64,000 nt of DNA, taken from the NCBI RefSeq assembly GCF_000240165.1, contig NC_017586.1, positions 186,001 through 250,000 on the forward strand, in the 5' to 3' direction. The position numbers and the translations under genes are program-made. Under the pieces are notes generated by a model that worked only from the letters and a program-made list of their open reading frames with translations, searched no databases and was not told where the DNA came from. This DNA is from Streptantibioticus cattleyicolor NRRL 8057 = DSM 46488. GTDB lineage: Bacteria; Actinomycetota; Actinomycetes; Streptomycetales; Streptomycetaceae. Within the stretch, counting starts at the first letter, position 1. Each line of letters begins with the position of its first letter. Shown one piece after another: positions 1 to 12,986 of this stretch.

Positions 1-3000
1 ACCTCGCGCCCGGCGAGCCCGACTCGGCCGTGGTGGCGGCGCTCGACGCCGGGGAGGACGAGGTCGCCGTGCGCGCGGGCACGATCCTGGTGCCGCGGCT
101 GGTCAAGGTCTCCTCCTCGAGGACGCTCGCCGTGCCGGCGGAGTCGACCGCCTGGCGCCTGTCCGCCCCCCACCCCGGTACTTTCGACGGGCTCGCCTTG
201 ATCGAGTCACCCGAGGCGGTCGCGCCCTTGGCCGAGGGTGAGGTGCGGGTGGCCGTCCGAGCCGCCGGCGTGAACTTCCGGGACGTCATGTCCATCCTGG
301 GCCTGGTCCGCGGTCAAGAAGTGCTCGGCGGCGAGGCGGCCGGCGTGGTGACCGAGGTCGGCCCGGGGGTCGTCGGTCTGGAGCCCGGGGACCGGGTGAT
401 GGGCCTGTTCTTCGGGCCGTTCGGGCCGGTGGCCGTGGGCGACCACCGGATGGTGGTACCGATCCCGGACGGGTGGTCGTACCTGCAGGCCGCGACAGTC
501 CCGATCACCTACCTGACCGCGTACTTCGGGCTCGTCGACGTGGCCGGCCTGCGGCCCGGCGAGTCCGTGCTCATCCACGCCGCCGCCGGTGGCGTCGGCA
601 TGGCGGCCGTGCAGCTGGCCGCCCATCTGGGCGCCGAGATCTTCGCCACCGCCGGCCCCGCCAAGTGGGCGGCCGTTCGCGAGCTCGGCGTCCCCCGCGA
701 ACGCATCTCGAACTCCCGCACCGCACAGTTCGCATCCGATCTGCTCGGCGCCACCGACGGCCGCGGCGTCGACGTGGTCCTCAACTCGCTCACCAACGAG
801 CTCGTGGACGCCTCGCTACGACTGCTGCCGCGTGGCGGCCGGTTCGTCGAGATGGGCAAGACCGACATCCGCGACGCCGACCGGGTGGCCGAGGCGTTCC
901 CCGGTGTGCGCTACCAGGCGTTCGACCTGCTCGGGGTGGCGCCCGAACGGGTCCACGAGATGTTGGTCGAGTTGCTGGACCTGTTCGACCGCGGCGCTCT
1001 CACCCTGCCTCCGACCACCACTTGGGACGTCCGCCGGGCCCCGGACGCGTTGAGGTTCCTCAGCCAGGCTCGGCACGTCGGCAAGATCGCCCTGACCATC
1101 CCGGTGCCCGTCGATCCGGCCGGGACCGTGCTGGTGACCGGCGCCTCCGGCGCGCTGGGCGGCTTGGTCGCCCGGCACTTGGTCGCCGAGCACGGCGTAC
1201 GCAACCTCGTGCTGGCGAGCCGGCGCGGCCCGGATGCTCCCGGCGCCACCGAGTTCACCACCGAGTTGACCGAGCTCGGCGCCTCGGTGACGACTGTCGC
1301 CTGTGACGTCTCCCACCGCGAATCGCTGCTCGGGGTGCTGGCCGCGATCCCCGCCGAACATCCGCTGACCGCGGTTGTGCACATCGCGGGCACCAGCGAC
1401 GACGGCGTCATCGGCTCGCTGACGACCGAGCAGATCGACACCGTGTTGCGTCCCAAGGTGGACGCCGGTTGGCTCCTGCACGAGCTGACCCAGGATCTCG
1501 ACCTCTCCGCCTTCGTGCTGTTCTCCTCCGCCGTCGGGGCATTCGGCGCCCCGGGCCAGGCCAATTACGCCGCCGCCAACGCGTTCCTGGACGCCCTCGC
1601 CCGGCACCGCCGCGCGTTGGGTCTGCCCGCCGTCTCGCTCGACTGGGGCCTTTGGTCCGCCACGAGCCACATGACGTCCTCGCTGCGGGAGGCCGACTGG
1701 GAACGGATGGCACGCGCCGGTATCAAGGCGATGTCCGACGAGGAAGGCCTGGCCCTCTTCGACGCGGCCGTCACCGTCGGCGCCCCGGTGGTGCTACCGG
1801 TCCGGCTCGACCTGGCCGCGTTCCGCGGGGAGGTGCCGCCCCTGCTGCGCCACCAGGTCTCCGGGCGGGTGCGTCGTACCGCCGTCGCGAGCGGCGGCGA
1901 TGCCAGCTCGTGGACCCGCCGTCTGCTCGCCCGGCCTCCGGCCGCCCGGCATCGGATCGTGCTGGACGCTCTCGCCGCCGAGACCGCGGCCGTGCTCGGG
2001 CACACGTCGGCGTCGAGACTCTCGCCGGACCGGACCTTCAAGGACATCGGCTTCGATTCGCTGGCCTCGGTGGAGCTGCGCAACCGGATCACCGCGCTCA
2101 CCGGCCTGCGGCTGCCGGCCACGGTGGTCTTCGACCACCCGGACCTCACGTCGCTGACCGCGTACGTGCTCGGCGAGGTGGTCAGCGCCAGCTCCTCCGC
2201 GTCGGCGGCACCCGCGGTCGTCACGGCGGACACCAGCGGCGACGCGATCGCCATCGTCGGCATGGCCTGCCGCTACGGCGGCGGGATCGACTCGCCGGAG
2301 GCGTTGTGGGCGATGGTCGAGGAGAGCCGGGACGCCGCCACGGAGTTCCCGACCGACCGTGGCTGGAACCTGGCCGAGCTGTTCGATCCCGAGCCCGGCC
2401 GCTCGGGCACGACCAACGCCCGGGCGGCCGGCTTCCTGCCCGGCGCAACCGAATTCGATCCCGAGTTCTTCGGCATCTCACCTCGTGAGGCCACCGCGAT
2501 GGACCCGCAGCAGCGCCTGCTGCTGGAGTCGGCATGGGAGGCGTTCGAGCGTGCCGGTATCGACCCGTTCGCGCTGCGCGGCACGAAGACCGGTGTGTTC
2601 GTCGGCCTCAGCGCCCATGACTACGGCAACTTGCTCGCGCTCGAATCGCGCGGTCTCGACGGCCACCTGCTGACAGGCACGGCGCCCAGCGTGGCCTCGG
2701 GCCGCATCGCCTACGAGTTCGGCCTTGAGGGCCCCGCCTTGACGGTCGACACCGCCTGTTCGTCCTCGCTGACCACGGTGCACATGGCGGCGCAGGCGCT
2801 GCGGGCCGGTGAGTCCGACCTCGCGCTGGCCGGCGGTGTGGCCGTGATGTCCACACCGGTGGTGTTCCAGGAGTTCGCGCTGCAGGGCGGCCTCTCCGCG
2901 GACGGCCGCTGCCGGGCGTTCGGCGCGGACGCGGACGGCACCGGCTGGGCCGAGGGCGTCGGACTGCTCGTGCTGGAGCGCTTGTCGGACGCCCGCCGCA

Positions 3001-6000
3001 ACGGCCACCAGGTCCTCGCGGTGGTGAAGGGCTCCGCGGTGAACCAGGACGGCGCCTCCAACGGGTTGACCGCGCCCAACGGCCGCTCGCAACAACGGGT
3101 GATCCGAGCGGCGCTGGCCAATGCCGGTGTCTCCGCCGCCGATGTGGACGTCGTGGAGGGACACGGCACCGGCACCAGGCTCGGCGACCCGATCGAGGTG
3201 CAGGCACTGCTGGCGACGTACGGGCGGGAGCACACCGAGGAAAACCCGCTCTGGCTCGGCTCTTTGAAATCGAACCTGGGCCACGCGCAAGCGGCTGCCG
3301 GCGTGGCCGGGGTGATCAAGATGGTCCAGGCGCTGCGACACGGCCTGCTGCCCCGGACGTTGAACGCCGAGGAGCCCACCCCGCACGTGGACTGGTCGGA
3401 CGGTGCCGTGAAGCTGCTGACCACGGCACAGCGGTGGCCGGAGCGCGACCGGCCCCGGCTCGGCGCCGTCTCCGCGTTCGGGATCAGCGGCACCAACGTG
3501 CACGTGGTGCTGGAGCAGGCACCGGAGCTCGGCGAGCCGCCCGCTCCGCCCGCGCCCGAAAGGGTGCTCGCACCGTCCGTCAAGCCGTTCGTCCTCTCAG
3601 CACGCGGCGCGGCGGCACTGCGCGGTCAGGCAGCCAGGCTCAGTGCCTACCTCGCCGAGCACCCGGAGGTGGACCTCGACGCGCTCGGCCGCTCGCTCAG
3701 CGGCCGAGCCACATTGGAGCACCGGGCCGTGGTGCTCGCCGAAAACCTGGGCACGCTGACCGCGGGGCTCACGGCGATCGCCGCCGGCACGGCGGACTCC
3801 AACGAGGACGTCGTGCTGGGCGACGGCGGTGAGGCGACCCAGCCGGTCTTCGTCTTCGCCGGTCAGGGCGGCCAGTGGAGCGGCATGGCGCTCGACCTGT
3901 GGAACACCAGCCCGCTGTTCGCCGCCGCCATGACCGAGTGCGACGCGGCGCTGGCCCCGCACGTCGACTGGAACGGCGCCACACTGTCGGACGTCCTCAC
4001 CGGCGCTTCGGGCGCGCCGAGCCTGGACCGGGTGGACGCGGTGCAGCCCGCGCTGTTCGCGGTGATGGTGTCCTTGGCGCGGCTGTGGCGGTCGCTCGGG
4101 GTCGAGCCGGCAGCGGTGGTCGGTCACTCCCAGGGCGAGATCGCGGCGGCCGTGGTGGCCGGTGTCCTCACGCTGGCCGACGGCGCCCGCATCGCCGCGT
4201 TGCGCTCGCGCTTGATCGCCGGCCTGACCGAGCGCGGCGGGATGGGCTGGATCGGCCTGCCGGTCGCCCGGGTCCGGGAACGGCTCGCCGACTACCCTGG
4301 GCTCGGCGTCGCCGCGGTCAACGGGCCGCGGTCGGTGGTCGTCTCCGGCGCCCGCGACGAACTGCAGAGCCTGTGCGCGGCGCTCGCGGCCGAGGAGGTC
4401 CCGGCGCGCACGCTCCTGGTGGATTACGCGTCGCACTCGCGTGGGGTGGAGGAGCTGCACGCCGAACTCGTCGACGCGCTGGCCGATGTCGCGCCCGCCG
4501 AGGCAGAGGTGCCGTTCTACTCCACGGTCACCGGCGGGCGGGTCGACGGCACCGAACTGAACGCCGAGTACTGGTACCGCAATCTTCGGGAGACGGTGCG
4601 GTTCAGCGCGGCCGTCGAGGCTCTTGTGAACGACGGGCACAGCTGCTTCGTGGAGCTCAGCGCGCACCCGGCCCTCGTCGACGCGGTCGAGGCGGTTGCC
4701 GAGGCCCGAGGCATCGAGGTCGCCGCGTCGTGGTCGTTGCGGCGGGACGGCGGTGACGTCGAGTTCACCCGCTCTGCGGCCACGGCCTTCGTGCACGGGG
4801 CAACGGTCCGCTGGGGGACGGCGTTTCCCGCCGGAGGGCGAATCGACCTGCCCACGTACGCGTTCCAGCACCGCCGGTTGTGGGTCGAGCCCGCCGGCGC
4901 GGCGACCGCGAGCGTCGCCGACCTGGGGCTGGCGTCCGCCGATCACCCCCTGCTGGGCGCCACCGTGGAACGCGCCGGCGAGGACCAGGTGCTCTTCACC
5001 GGCAGGTGGTCGCCGGCGACCCAGCCGTGGCTGGCCGATCACGTCGTGCTCGGCACCCTCCTGCTGCCCGGCGCCGCCTTCGCCGAGCTGGTCACCCACG
5101 CCGGGCGCCACGTCGACTGCGCCCGCTTGGAAGAGCTGGCCTTTCAGGCACCGTTGGTGCTCTCGGAGAAGTCAGGTGTGGCGGTGCAGGTCGCGGTCGG
5201 CGCCGCTGACTCCACCGGGCGGCGTTCGGTCACGGTGCACTCACGGCGCACCGGGTCCGGCGCCGGCGGCAGGTGGATTCTGCACGCGGAAGGCACGCTC
5301 GCCCCTGTCGGTACCGGCCCGGTGCCGGGCGGTCTGACGACCTGGCCGCCAACCGGCGCGGAGGCGGTCGACGTGACCGACATCTACGCCCGGCTCGCCG
5401 AGCGCGGATACGCCTACGGGCCTGCCTTCGCCGGGATCCGCGCGCTGTGGCGGGACGGCGAGGACATGTACGGCGAGGTCGCGCTGCCGAGCACGGTCCG
5501 TGCCGATGCGGGGCGGTTCGGCCTGCACCCGGCACTGCTGGACGCCGCCTTGCAGGTGCCGGTCGCCGGACTGATCGACAGCGAGAGCGAGGCGGTGATG
5601 CCGTTCTCCTGGAACGGCGTCACCGTGCACACCCGAGGAGCGAGTTCGCTGCGGGTCGCCTTCCGGCGCAAGGGCCCTGACTCCTCCACGATGCTGCTCA
5701 CCGACGGCGCGGGCGAGCCCGTCGCCTCGTTCGACTCCATCGTCGCGAGGCCGGTCAGTCGTGCACAGCTGCGGAGCGCCGTGGACAGCGCGAGCGACAA
5801 CAACGTCAACGACGAGAACTACCGCGTCGAGTGGCGCGCGCTGCCCAGCGGCACCCGCACGCCGGTCGGCGGTACCTGGCTGGCGGTGGTCGCCGAGGGG
5901 CAGCCGGCCGAGGGCTGGGCCGCGGAAACCGTGCGCCGCCTCGCTGCCCACGCGCCCGGCCTGGTGACCTGGACCGTACCGTGCGGGAACCTCGACCGGG

Positions 6001-7787
6001 CGGCGCTGGCCCAGCGGCTCCGCGAGCTCGTGGCGAACGGCACGAGCCCGGACGGGGTGCTGTCGCTGTTGGCCGAGGACGAGACCCCGTGCGAGGACTC
6101 GCCGGCGCTGCCACAAGGGCTCGCGGGCACGGTGGTGCTCACCCAGGCCCTGCTCGACGCCGAACTCGACGTCCCGATCTGGGCGGTGACCCGGGGCGCG
6201 GTGGCGGCCGGTCCCCAGGACCGCATCGGCTCGCCCACCCAGGCGCTGGTCTGGGGTTTCGGGCGTGTCGCCGGCCTCGAACACCCGCGGCTCTGGGGCG
6301 GCCTGGTCGATCTGCCGGAGACGGTGGACGACGACGCGGTCGCCGAACTGGCCGGTGTACTCGCAGGCAACGGCGAGAACGAGGTCGCCGTACGATCCCA
6401 GGCCGTCCTGGCCCGCCGTCTGGTCCGGGCGACAGCGCCCGAGCAGGAGCCGCCCGAGTGGCGGCCTCGCGGCACCGTGCTCGTGACGGGTGGCACGGGT
6501 GGCCTCGGTGCCGAAGTGGCCCGCTGGCTGGCCGACCGCGGTGCCGAACATCTGGTGCTTGCCAGCCGCAGCGGCGCCGATGCGGCCGGGGCCCGGCGCC
6601 TGGTCGAAGAACTGGTCGCCAAGGGCGTCCTGGTCTCGGTGACGGCCTGCGATGTCGCGGACCGGGCCGCCGTGATCGAATTGCTGGCCTCCGTTCCCGC
6701 CGAGCACCCGCTGACCGCGGTCGTGCATGCCGCGGCCAGCCTCGATGGCGGGCCGATCGCCGACACGACGTTGACCGAGTTCGGCGACATCCTGGCTGCC
6801 AAGGTGCTCGGTGCGGCGCACCTCGACGAGTTGCTCGACCACGACAGCGTCCGGACAGTGCTGCTGTTCGGCTCCATCTCGGCGACCTGGGGCGTCGGCA
6901 ACCAGTCCGCGTACTCGGCTGCCAACACCTACCTCGATGCCCTGGCTCGGCAGCGGCACGACCGCGGCGGCCACACCGTCTCGGTGGCGTGGGGCCCGTG
7001 GGAGGCCGGAATGCTCGCCGAGGACGAGGAGATGGCCGACTCGCTGCGCCGCGGAGGTCTGCCCCTGCTGCCGGTGGACTCCGGGCTGGCGACCCTGGAC
7101 CGAATCGTCGCCGAGGACGAACCGTGCCCGGTCGTGGCACGAGTCGAATGGGCCCGGTTCCATTCCCGCTTCACCTCGCTGCGGCCCAGCCCGTTCCTGG
7201 CCGACCTGCCGGATGTCCGCCGGCTGCCGACGGCGGAGTCCCAGACCTCGGTCGAACGCGGCGCGGCCCTGATCGAGAAGCTCACCGCGCTGCCCGAGGA
7301 GGATCGGGAACCGGCCGTGCTCGATCTGGTCTGCTCGCACGTCGCGGCCGTGCTCGGCCACGACTCTCCGGAGCAGGTCGATCGCAAGCGGGCTTTCAAG
7401 GACGTCGGCTTCGACTCGCTGATCGCCGTCCAGCTGCGCAACCGGCTCAATGCGGCGACCGGGTTGCGGCTGCCGGTGACGCTGGTCTTCGACTACCCGA
7501 ATCCGACGAGCCTGGCCTCGTTCCTGCGCTCCGAGGTGGCCGCCGCTGTGCCGTCGCCGACGGACGCGGCACTGGCCGAGTTCGACCGGCTGGAGGCGTC
7601 GCTCTCCGCGATACCGATCGAGGACGCGGACGTGCGCGACGTCCTCGTCAGCCGGGCGCGCGAACTGCTCAGCCGGCTCTCGGGCCCGGCGCGGGCCGCG
7701 AGCGTCGAGGGCGACGTGGCGACGCTGACGGCGGCCTCCGACGACGAACTGTTCAGCTTCATCAACACGCAGCTCGGCCACGAGTGA
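1..7787 (+). CDS. modular type I polyketide synthase, 5' end outside window
   Basis: The reading frame is open to base 1, so the gene starts upstream; residues here are counted from a GTG at base 30. Domains in order: ER (about 45-355, cofactor loop [12 protein letters not shown]), KR (about 365-545; Tyr513, Asp458, Pro508 and Asn512 present, Trp absent, so B1-type), ACP (Ser677 in GFDSL). A full module follows: KS (738-1165; Cys910, His1045, His1085), AT (1270-1560; Ser1367 in GHSQGE and YASH at 1466-1469, the methylmalonyl signature), DH (1638-1910; His1671, Asp1838), KR (2148-2330; Tyr2295, Trp2287, second Asp of LDD replaced by Gly, so A-type), ACP (Ser2463). The last about 75 residues form a C-terminal docking region. 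It chain-extends on ACP-bound intermediates in the cytosol and hands the chain to the next gene 54 bases downstream. Confidence 0.96.
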   Translation, partial: LAPGEPDSAVVAALDAGEDEVAVRAGTILVPRLVKVSSSRTLAVPAESTAWRLSAPHPGTFDGLALIESPEAVAPLAEGEVRVAVRAAGVNFRDVMSILGLVRGQEVLGGEAAGVVTEVGPGVVGLEPGDRVMGLFFGPFGPVAVGDHRMVVPIPDGWSYLQAATVPITYLTAYFGLVDVAGLRPGESVLIHAAAGGVGMAAVQLAAHLGAEIFATAGPAKWAAVRELGVPRERISNSRTAQFASDLLGATDGRGVDVVLNSLTNELVDASLRLLPRGGRFVEMGKTDIRDADRVAEAFPGVRYQAFDLLGVAPERVHEMLVELLDLFDRGALTLPPTTTWDVRRAPDALRFLSQARHVGKIALTIPVPVDPAGTVLVTGASGALGGLVARHLVAEHGVRNLVLASRRGPDAPGATEFTTELTELGASVTTVACDVSHRESLLGVLAAIPAEHPLTAVVHIAGTSDDGVIGSLTTEQIDTVLRPKVDAGWLLHELTQDLDLSAFVLFSSAVGAFGAPGQANYAAANAFLDALARHRRALGLPAVSLDWGLWSATSHMTSSLREADWERMARAGIKAMSDEEGLALFDAAVTVGAPVVLPVRLDLAAFRGEVPPLLRHQVSGRVRRTAVASGGDASSWTRRLLARPPAARHRIVLDALAAETAAVLGHTSASRLSPDRTFKDIGFDSLASVELRNRITALTGLRLPATVVFDHPDLTSLTAYVLGEVVSASSSASAAPAVVTADTSGDAIAIVGMACRYGGGIDSPEALWAMVEESRDAATEFPTDRGWNLAELFDPEPGRSGTTNARAAGFLPGATEFDPEFFGISPREATAMDPQQRLLLESAWEAFERAGIDPFALRGTKTGVFVGLSAHDYGNLLALESRGLDGHLLTGTAPSVASGRIAYEFGLEGPALTVDTACSSSLTTVHMAAQALRAGESDLALAGGVAVMSTPVVFQEFALQGGLSADGRCRAFGADADGTGWAEGVGLLVLERLSDARRNGHQVLAVVKGSAVNQDGASNGLTAPNGRSQQRVIRAALANAGVSAADVDVVEGHGTGTRLGDPIEVQALLATYGREHTEENPLWLGSLKSNLGHAQAAAGVAGVIKMVQALRHGLLPRTLNAEEPTPHVDWSDGAVKLLTTAQRWPERDRPRLGAVSAFGISGTNVHVVLEQAPELGEPPAPPAPERVLAPSVKPFVLSARGAAALRGQAARLSAYLAEHPEVDLDALGRSLSGRATLEHRAVVLAENLGTLTAGLTAIAAGTADSNEDVVLGDGGEATQPVFVFAGQGGQWSGMALDLWNTSPLFAAAMTECDAALAPHVDWNGATLSDVLTGASGAPSLDRVDAVQPALFAVMVSLARLWRSLGVEPAAVVGHSQGEIAAAVVAGVLTLADGARIAALRSRLIAGLTERGGMGWIGLPVARVRERLADYPGLGVAAVNGPRSVVVSGARDELQSLCAALAAEEVPARTLLVDYASHSRGVEELHAELVDALADVAPAEAEVPFYSTVTGGRVDGTELNAEYWYRNLRETVRFSAAVEALVNDGHSCFVELSAHPALVDAVEAVAEARGIEVAASWSLRRDGGDVEFTRSAATAFVHGATVRWGTAFPAGGRIDLPTYAFQHRRLWVEPAGAATASVADLGLASADHPLLGATVERAGEDQVLFTGRWSPATQPWLADHVVLGTLLLPGAAFAELVTHAGRHVDCARLEELAFQAPLVLSEKSGVAVQVAVGAADSTGRRSVTVHSRRTGSGAGGRWILHAEGTLAPVGTGPVPGGLTTWPPTGAEAVDVTDIYARLAERGYAYGPAFAGIRALWRDGEDMYGEVALPSTVRADAGRFGLHPALLDAALQVPVAGLIDSESEAVMPFSWNGVTVHTRGASSLRVAFRRKGPDSSTMLLTDGAGEPVASFDSIVARPVSRAQLRSAVDSASDNNVNDENYRVEWRALPSGTRTPVGGTWLAVVAEGQPAEGWAAETVRRLAAHAPGLVTWTVPCGNLDRAALAQRLRELVANGTSPDGVLSLLAEDETPCEDSPALPQGLAGTVVLTQALLDAELDVPIWAVTRGAVAAGPQDRIGSPTQALVWGFGRVAGLEHPRLWGGLVDLPETVDDDAVAELAGVLAGNGENEVAVRSQAVLARRLVRATAPEQEPPEWRPRGTVLVTGGTGGLGAEVARWLADRGAEHLVLASRSGADAAGARRLVEELVAKGVLVSVTACDVADRAAVIELLASVPAEHPLTAVVHAAASLDGGPIADTTLTEFGDILAAKVLGAAHLDELLDHDSVRTVLLFGSISATWGVGNQSAYSAANTYLDALARQRHDRGGHTVSVAWGPWEAGMLAEDEEMADSLRRGGLPLLPVDSGLATLDRIVAEDEPCPVVARVEWARFHSRFTSLRPSPFLADLPDVRRLPTAESQTSVERGAALIEKLTALPEEDREPAVLDLVCSHVAAVLGHDSPEQVDRKRAFKDVGFDSLIAVQLRNRLNAATGLRLPVTLVFDYPNPTSLASFLRSEVAAAVPSPTDAALAEFDRLEASLSAIPIEDADVRDVLVSRARELLSRLSGPARAASVEGDVATLTAASDDELFSFINTQLGHE

Positions 7788-7841
7788 TCCGTGTCCACGC
7801 GTGGAACGTGCCGCGGCGTCGGCTGAGGGGTCGAGGAGCAG

Positions 7842-10800
7842 ATGGACAACAACGAGCACAAACTGCGGCGCTACCTGAATCTGGTCACGGCAGACCTCGT
7901 GCAGGCCCGCAAGCGGTCGGAGGAGCTCGAGCGGCGGATCGGCGAGCCGATCGCGATCGTCGGCATGGCTTGCCGCTACCCGGGCGGCGTGCGCTCACCG
8001 GAAGACCTGTGGGAGCTGGCGATCACCGGGCGGGACGCGATCACCCCGTTTCCCCGCGACCGGGGTTGGGACCTCGACTCGCTCTACGACCCCGATCCAA
8101 ATCACCCGGGCACCAGCTACACGCAGCAGGGCGGCTTCCTGACCGATGTCGCTGACTTCGACGCGCAGTTCTGGGGCATCTCGCCCCGTGAGGCCACCGC
8201 GATGGACCCACAGCAGCGACTGCTGCTGGAGACATCGTGGCAGGCGCTCGAAAGGGCTCGGATCAATCCCCACTCGCTGCACGGCAGCGAGACCGGGGTG
8301 TTCGTGGGCCCGAGTGTGACCGACTACGCGGCCCTGTTGGCGCGCTACCCGACCGGGTTCGAAGGGCTCCTGCTCGGCGGCCTGGCAGGAGCCATCATCT
8401 CCGGCAGGATTTCCTACCTCCTGGGGCTGGAAGGTCCGGCGGTGACCGTCGACACCGGTTGTTCCTCGTCACTCACCGCCTTGCACCTCGCGGCGGGTGC
8501 GCTGCGCGCCGGGGACTGCTCACTCGCCCTGGCCGGTGGCGTTTCCGTGTTGGCCACGCCGGGCTCGTTCGTCGAGTTCAGCACCCAACGCGGGCTCGCT
8601 CCGGACGGCCGGTGCAAGTCCTTCGGCGATGCTGCGGACGGTACGTCCTGGGCCGAGGGCGTCGGCATGGTCGTGGTCGAGCGGCTTTCCGACGCCCGCC
8701 GCCACCGGCACCCGGTCCTGGCAGTGCTGCGCGGCTCGGCGATCAACCAGGACGGAGCGTCGAACGGGCTGACGGCACCGAGTGGCCCGTCCCAGCAGCG
8801 GGTGATCCGGCGTGCGCTGGCCGCGGCCGGGCTCAAGCCCTCCGACGTCGACGCCGTCGAGGCACACGGCACCGGCACGACACTGGGCGACCCGATCGAG
8901 GCCCAGGCGCTGCTGGCCACGTACGGGCGTGACAGGCTGCCCGGCCGTCCGCTGTTCCTGGGGTCGCTCAAGTCCAACCTGGGCCACAGCCAGTCCGCCG
9001 CTGGAGTGGGCGGTCTGATCAAGACGGTGATGTCGCTCCGGCACGGCATGTTGGCACCGACGCTGCACGCCGACCCGCCGTCCACCGAGGTCGACTGGAC
9101 GGCCGGCGACATCGAACTCCTGCAGGAGCCGCGGTCGTGGCCGGAGACGGAGGACCGGCCACGGCGTGCGGCAGTTTCCGCCTTCGGCATCGGCGGCACC
9201 AACGCGCACGTCATTCTCGAGGCGGTGTCCGAAGAGGACGCCGGACGGGAGGGCGACGGCATCGCGCACCGCACGCTGACGGCCGTCCCCTGGTTGGTCT
9301 CCGGCCGCACCGCGGCCGCGATGCGCGCCCAGGCCGCGCGGCTGGCCGCCTTCCTGACGAACCGGGCCGAGCCGGCCGATCCCACCGACGTCGGATACTC
9401 ACTGGCCACCACTCGCGCCGCCCTGGACAACCGCGGCGTCGTCGTGGCCGCCGATCGGGACGGCCTGCTCACCGGGGTGCGGGCACTCGCCGAGGGCAGG
9501 CCGCATGCCGCGGTCACGACAGGCGCCACCGCGCGCGGACGGCTGGCCTTCCTGTTCACCGGCCAGGGGGCGCAGAAGCCGGGCATGGGCCGCGAGTTGT
9601 ACGCGGAGCATCCCGTCTTCGCCGAGGCGTTCGATGCTGTCTGCGCGCACCTGGACGGTCCGATCGGCCGTTCGCTGCGTGACCTGACCTTCACCGAGGA
9701 CGACCCGCTGGGCCTGCTCGACCGCACCGGATTCGCCCAGCCGGCCCTCTTCGCCGTCGAGACCGCGCTGTTCCGGCTCGTCGAGTCGTGGGGTGTACGC
9801 CCGGACTTCGTCGCGGGGCATTCCGTCGGCGAGGTCACCGCCGCGCACGTGGCCGGGATACTGTCGCTCGAGGACGCTTGCGCGTTGGTCGCCGCCCGGG
9901 CGCGGCTCATGCAGAGCATGCCTCCCGGCGGCGCGATGGTCGCTGTCCGTGCGGCCGAAGAAGACATCCTGCCGATGCTGGATCAGCTGACCGGCCTGGT
10001 GTCCGTCGCCGCGGTGAACGGTCCCACCTCCGTGGTGCTCTCCGGCGACGAGAAGACGCTCACCACTGTGATGGCGAGACTCACCGACAAGGGCCTCCAC
10101 CCGCGCGAACTGCGGGTGAGCCACGCTTTCCACTCACCGCGGATCGACCCGATCCTGGCCGACTTCCGATCGGCGATCGAGAGCATCTCGTACGCCGCGC
10201 CGCGCATCCCGATCGTGCCGCTCGCACCGGGTGACGCGGACCGGGGCGAGCGGATGCGTTCGGCGGACTACTGGGTCGCCCAGGCCCGTGCGGCGGTGCG
10301 GTTCCACGACGGTGTCGTGCGCCTGAGCGAGGCCGGTGTCACCACCTACCTGGAGCTCGGGCCGGGCGGGGTCCTCGCCGCCCTCGGCCAGGACTGCCTG
10401 CCGCCGGCCGGTCCGGGCGTACCGGAGCGGGCCTTCGTGCCGACACTGCGTCAGGGCCGGGCCGAGCCGGCCGCGCTGCTGGACGCGGTGGCTGCCCTTT
10501 TCGTCCGCGGTGTGCGGGTCGACTGGCGCGCGGTCTACGCGGGCACCGGCGCCGCCCAGCTCGACCTGCCCACGTACGCCTTCCAGCGCCGCCGCTACTG
10601 GCTGGTCGATCACCTGCCGACAGGGGCGAGCCTGCTGGCCGACCAGGGCGTCGTCGGCGGGACGGGCGCCCCGCCGCCGGACGCGGTGATGGCCGAGACG
10701 GTCACCGAGATCCCCTCCGTACGCGGCAAGATGGCCGATCGCCCGCGCCAGGAGTGGGCGGAGATCCTGCTCGCCGAAGTGCGCGACCAAGTGGCGCAGT

Positions 10801-11879
10801 TGATGGGCTACGACGCGTTCGAGGACGTCAACCCCCAGCGCGGTTTCGCCGAGTTGGGCTTCGACTCGCTGACCGCGGCCTGGCTCACCGAGCGCCTGAG
10901 GGCCGTCACCGGTCTGGAGCTGTCCCGCGCACTGGTCATCGACTGTCCGACGCCGCACGCCGTCGCCACACATCTGGCCGACCGCTTCGCCGTGCTCGAG
11001 GACCTCGAAACACCACCGGCCGCCCCCGCCGCCACACCGGCGCGTCCGACGCCGCCAACGACCGAACCGCTGCCGGTCCTCTTCGCCCAGGCCTGCGCGC
11101 GGAACCAGGTGAAGGATGGGCTGGAGCTGCTGGCCGTCGCCGCCCGGATGCGCGTGGGTACCGGCTCGCCGAAGATGCGGGAACCGGTCAGTTTCTCCCA
11201 GGGGCTCGCGGGCCCGACCCTGGTCTGCATCCCGTCCGTGGTCGCGCCCTCCAATGTCTACCAATACGCTCGGATGGCCGACACGCTGCGCACGACGCAC
11301 AACATGGCTGTGCTGCCGTTGACAGGCTACGCCGACCACGAGTCCCTCCCCCCGAGCCGAACCGATCTGGTGGCTGCTGTCAGTGAGACCGTGCTCGCCA
11401 ACGTGACCGGCCCCTACGTCCTCGTCGGATACTCCTCCGGCGGCTGGATCGCACACGCGGCAGCCGCCCGACTCAAGGATCTGAACACCGCACCGGAGTC
11501 ACTCGTGCTGCTGGACAGCCACCTGCCCGGCAGCACAGGTCTGGCCGACATCCAGGTCGACCTGCTCGGCGACGCGTACGCCGAATGGACCGCGACGCAG
11601 CCGCTGCGCGGCGCCGAACTGACCGCGATGGCACACCACCTCCAGCTGTTCGACGACTGGGCACCGACCGACATCGACGGCGTACCGACACTGCTGCTGC
11701 GCGCCACCGAACGGATGGGCGGCCGGCCCCCCACAGGCGAGCACTGGCAGGCCCACTGGGGTCCCGACCACGACGCCATCGACGTGCCCGGCACCCACCT
11801 GAGCATCATCGACGAACACGCCGCGAGCACCGCCTCAGCGATCAGCGGCTGGCTGGCCCGACGGCCCACCCATCCCTGA
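7842..11879 (+). CDS. terminal PKS module with thioesterase (KS-AT-ACP-TE)
   Basis: This 1345-residue protein starts at an ATG after GAGGAG. The first about 33 residues are a charged helix of the N-terminal docking type, matching the docking tail of the upstream protein. KS: 35-465, Cys207 in DTGCSSS (Gly replaces the usual Ala before Cys), His342, His382. AT: 568-850, Ser661 in GHSVGE and HAFH at 761-764, the malonyl signature. ACP: Ser1009 in GFDSL. TE: about 1120-1340, with Ser1198 in GYSSG, Asp1225 and His1319. There is no KR, DH or ER, so the last extension leaves a beta-keto thioester that the TE releases as acid or lactone. It is the last PKS gene of the cluster; intact homologous genes stop here. 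Confidence 0.95.
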   Translation: MDNNEHKLRRYLNLVTADLVQARKRSEELERRIGEPIAIVGMACRYPGGVRSPEDLWELAITGRDAITPFPRDRGWDLDSLYDPDPNHPGTSYTQQGGFLTDVADFDAQFWGISPREATAMDPQQRLLLETSWQALERARINPHSLHGSETGVFVGPSVTDYAALLARYPTGFEGLLLGGLAGAIISGRISYLLGLEGPAVTVDTGCSSSLTALHLAAGALRAGDCSLALAGGVSVLATPGSFVEFSTQRGLAPDGRCKSFGDAADGTSWAEGVGMVVVERLSDARRHRHPVLAVLRGSAINQDGASNGLTAPSGPSQQRVIRRALAAAGLKPSDVDAVEAHGTGTTLGDPIEAQALLATYGRDRLPGRPLFLGSLKSNLGHSQSAAGVGGLIKTVMSLRHGMLAPTLHADPPSTEVDWTAGDIELLQEPRSWPETEDRPRRAAVSAFGIGGTNAHVILEAVSEEDAGREGDGIAHRTLTAVPWLVSGRTAAAMRAQAARLAAFLTNRAEPADPTDVGYSLATTRAALDNRGVVVAADRDGLLTGVRALAEGRPHAAVTTGATARGRLAFLFTGQGAQKPGMGRELYAEHPVFAEAFDAVCAHLDGPIGRSLRDLTFTEDDPLGLLDRTGFAQPALFAVETALFRLVESWGVRPDFVAGHSVGEVTAAHVAGILSLEDACALVAARARLMQSMPPGGAMVAVRAAEEDILPMLDQLTGLVSVAAVNGPTSVVLSGDEKTLTTVMARLTDKGLHPRELRVSHAFHSPRIDPILADFRSAIESISYAAPRIPIVPLAPGDADRGERMRSADYWVAQARAAVRFHDGVVRLSEAGVTTYLELGPGGVLAALGQDCLPPAGPGVPERAFVPTLRQGRAEPAALLDAVAALFVRGVRVDWRAVYAGTGAAQLDLPTYAFQRRRYWLVDHLPTGASLLADQGVVGGTGAPPPDAVMAETVTEIPSVRGKMADRPRQEWAEILLAEVRDQVAQLMGYDAFEDVNPQRGFAELGFDSLTAAWLTERLRAVTGLELSRALVIDCPTPHAVATHLADRFAVLEDLETPPAAPAATPARPTPPTTEPLPVLFAQACARNQVKDGLELLAVAARMRVGTGSPKMREPVSFSQGLAGPTLVCIPSVVAPSNVYQYARMADTLRTTHNMAVLPLTGYADHESLPPSRTDLVAAVSETVLANVTGPYVLVGYSSGGWIAHAAAARLKDLNTAPESLVLLDSHLPGSTGLADIQVDLLGDAYAEWTATQPLRGAELTAMAHHLQLFDDWAPTDIDGVPTLLLRATERMGGRPPTGEHWQAHWGPDHDAIDVPGTHLSIIDEHAASTASAISGWLARRPTHP

Positions 11880-11881
11880 CA

Positions 11882-11900
11882 CGCCGACTCGATCTCGGCG
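11882..11900 (+). terminator. possible hairpin after the PKS
   Basis: Three bases after the TGA of the thioesterase module lies a perfect 6-base inverted repeat, CGCCGA and TCGGCG, with a 7-base loop. There is no U tract, as is common in actinomycetes. It is short, so it is only a candidate end of the PKS transcript. Confidence 0.3.
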
Positions 11901-12221
11901 GCGCGCCGCTTCGTAGCAAGGCAACCGCCGACCGCCCTGGTCGAGCGTCCGCGGTGAGCACCATGGCGCTTGGAAGGTGGCCCGGTGGAACAGGTCCTCC
12001 CGTGCGGGCAGCGGCCGGGCGGCTCGTTCCGCGCCCAACTCCCCGGCGGCCCGAGGGAGATCCGGGCGTGCCGAGGCTCGGCCACCGGCCAGCAGGAAAC
12101 CGGCCGCTGTTCGCGTTCCCCTTGGTGGACTGTCCGGTTGCTCGCACCGTCCGGTGGGGTCGGACCAGCTGCCATGCCGCAGGTCCGGGGAGCGCACGGT
12201 GCCAGGGATCGGCTGACGACG

Positions 12222-12424
12222 CTTCCTGCCTCGCTGGGGTGTTCGGCTTTACCGGTCAGTCCGGTATGTCGGGCAGGGACGGGGGGCAGCAGGCCGGGTA
12301 CGGCGACGCCGGGCAGCAGGTACCGCCACATGTCCGTCACGCGTTCGGGCGGGTCTTGCGGTTGGTGGAGACGGTCAAGGACCGGTGCGCGGTCCTCCAG
12401 GGTTCGCCGTGGGAGGGCTGGACC
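12222..12424 (-). pseudogene. truncated second copy of the butyrolactone-receptor-type TetR gene
   Basis: This stretch matches the 3' part of the intact regulator gene at 15277-15885 in the same orientation. The last about 115 bases of coding match begin near 12255, and the flank from about 12222 is also similar. Compared with the intact copy, about 115 bases (15392-15505) are missing, after which the match resumes up to a GGAGGGCTGGA-like end. Only the C-terminal residues (WRYLLPGVAVPGLLP) are readable and there is no DNA-binding domain, so it is a remnant. It was probably left by duplication of the border of the PKS cluster followed by deletion. Confidence 0.75.
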
Positions 12425-12439
12425 CCGTGGCCCGGTCTA

Positions 12440-12985
12440 CCGGCGCAAGGGGCAGACGACGTTGAAGGCGTCGTACACCAACCACTACCGGCGCGGGCTG
12501 ATCAAGCTGCTGGACGTACTGGAGTTCCGCTCGTCCAATCACACGCACCGGCCGGTGATCGAGGCCCTGGTGCTGGTGGCCCGGTGCGCGGCGGCGGGGA
12601 CACCACGTACTACCCGCTGGGCGAGAGGGTGCCGGTGCACAGGGCGATGGGCGGGGACTGAGCGGAGGTTGTCCACCGCACCGACAAGCGGGGCCGGCGC
12701 CGGGTGGTGCGCATGGTCTACGAGGTCGTCGCCTTCCAGGCCCTGCGCGACCAGCTCAAGTGCAAGGAGATCTGGGTGGTCGGCGCTGACAAGTGGCGCA
12801 ACCCGGATGAGGACCTGCCCCAGGACTTCGCCGAGCGGCGCGAGGAGAACTACCGCGAGCTGCGCAAGCCACTGGACCCGCAGGTCTTCGTCGACGAACT
12901 GCGCGAGCAAATGACCGTCGAACTGGGCATGTTGAACGACCGGCTGCCGAAGATGGGCTGGCTGGAGATCGCCGAACGGAAGTCC
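12440..12985 (+). pseudogene. Tn3-family transposase fragment, broken
   Basis: Reading the + strand across two frames gives a stretch typical of actinobacterial Tn3 TnpA: TLKASYTNHYRRGLIK, LDVLEFRSSN, then PLGERVPVHRAMGGD, VRMVYEVVAFQALRDQLKC, EIWVVGADKWRNPDEDLP and YRELRKPLDPQVF. A frameshift occurs near 12597. A TGA at 12659-12661 stands where the family has Trp after GD. Both ends are missing and the 3' side runs directly into a piece of an unrelated hydrolase at about 12986. It cannot make an active transposase. Confidence 0.8.
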
Positions 12986-12986
12986 G

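Noticed and set aside
5241-7859. Very long open frame antisense to the first PKS gene
   Set aside because: Translation is His/Arg/Gly-rich without any family pattern; it mirrors the high-GC codon bias of the PKS. Similar antisense frames over the reducing PKS and the amidase were rejected for the same reason.
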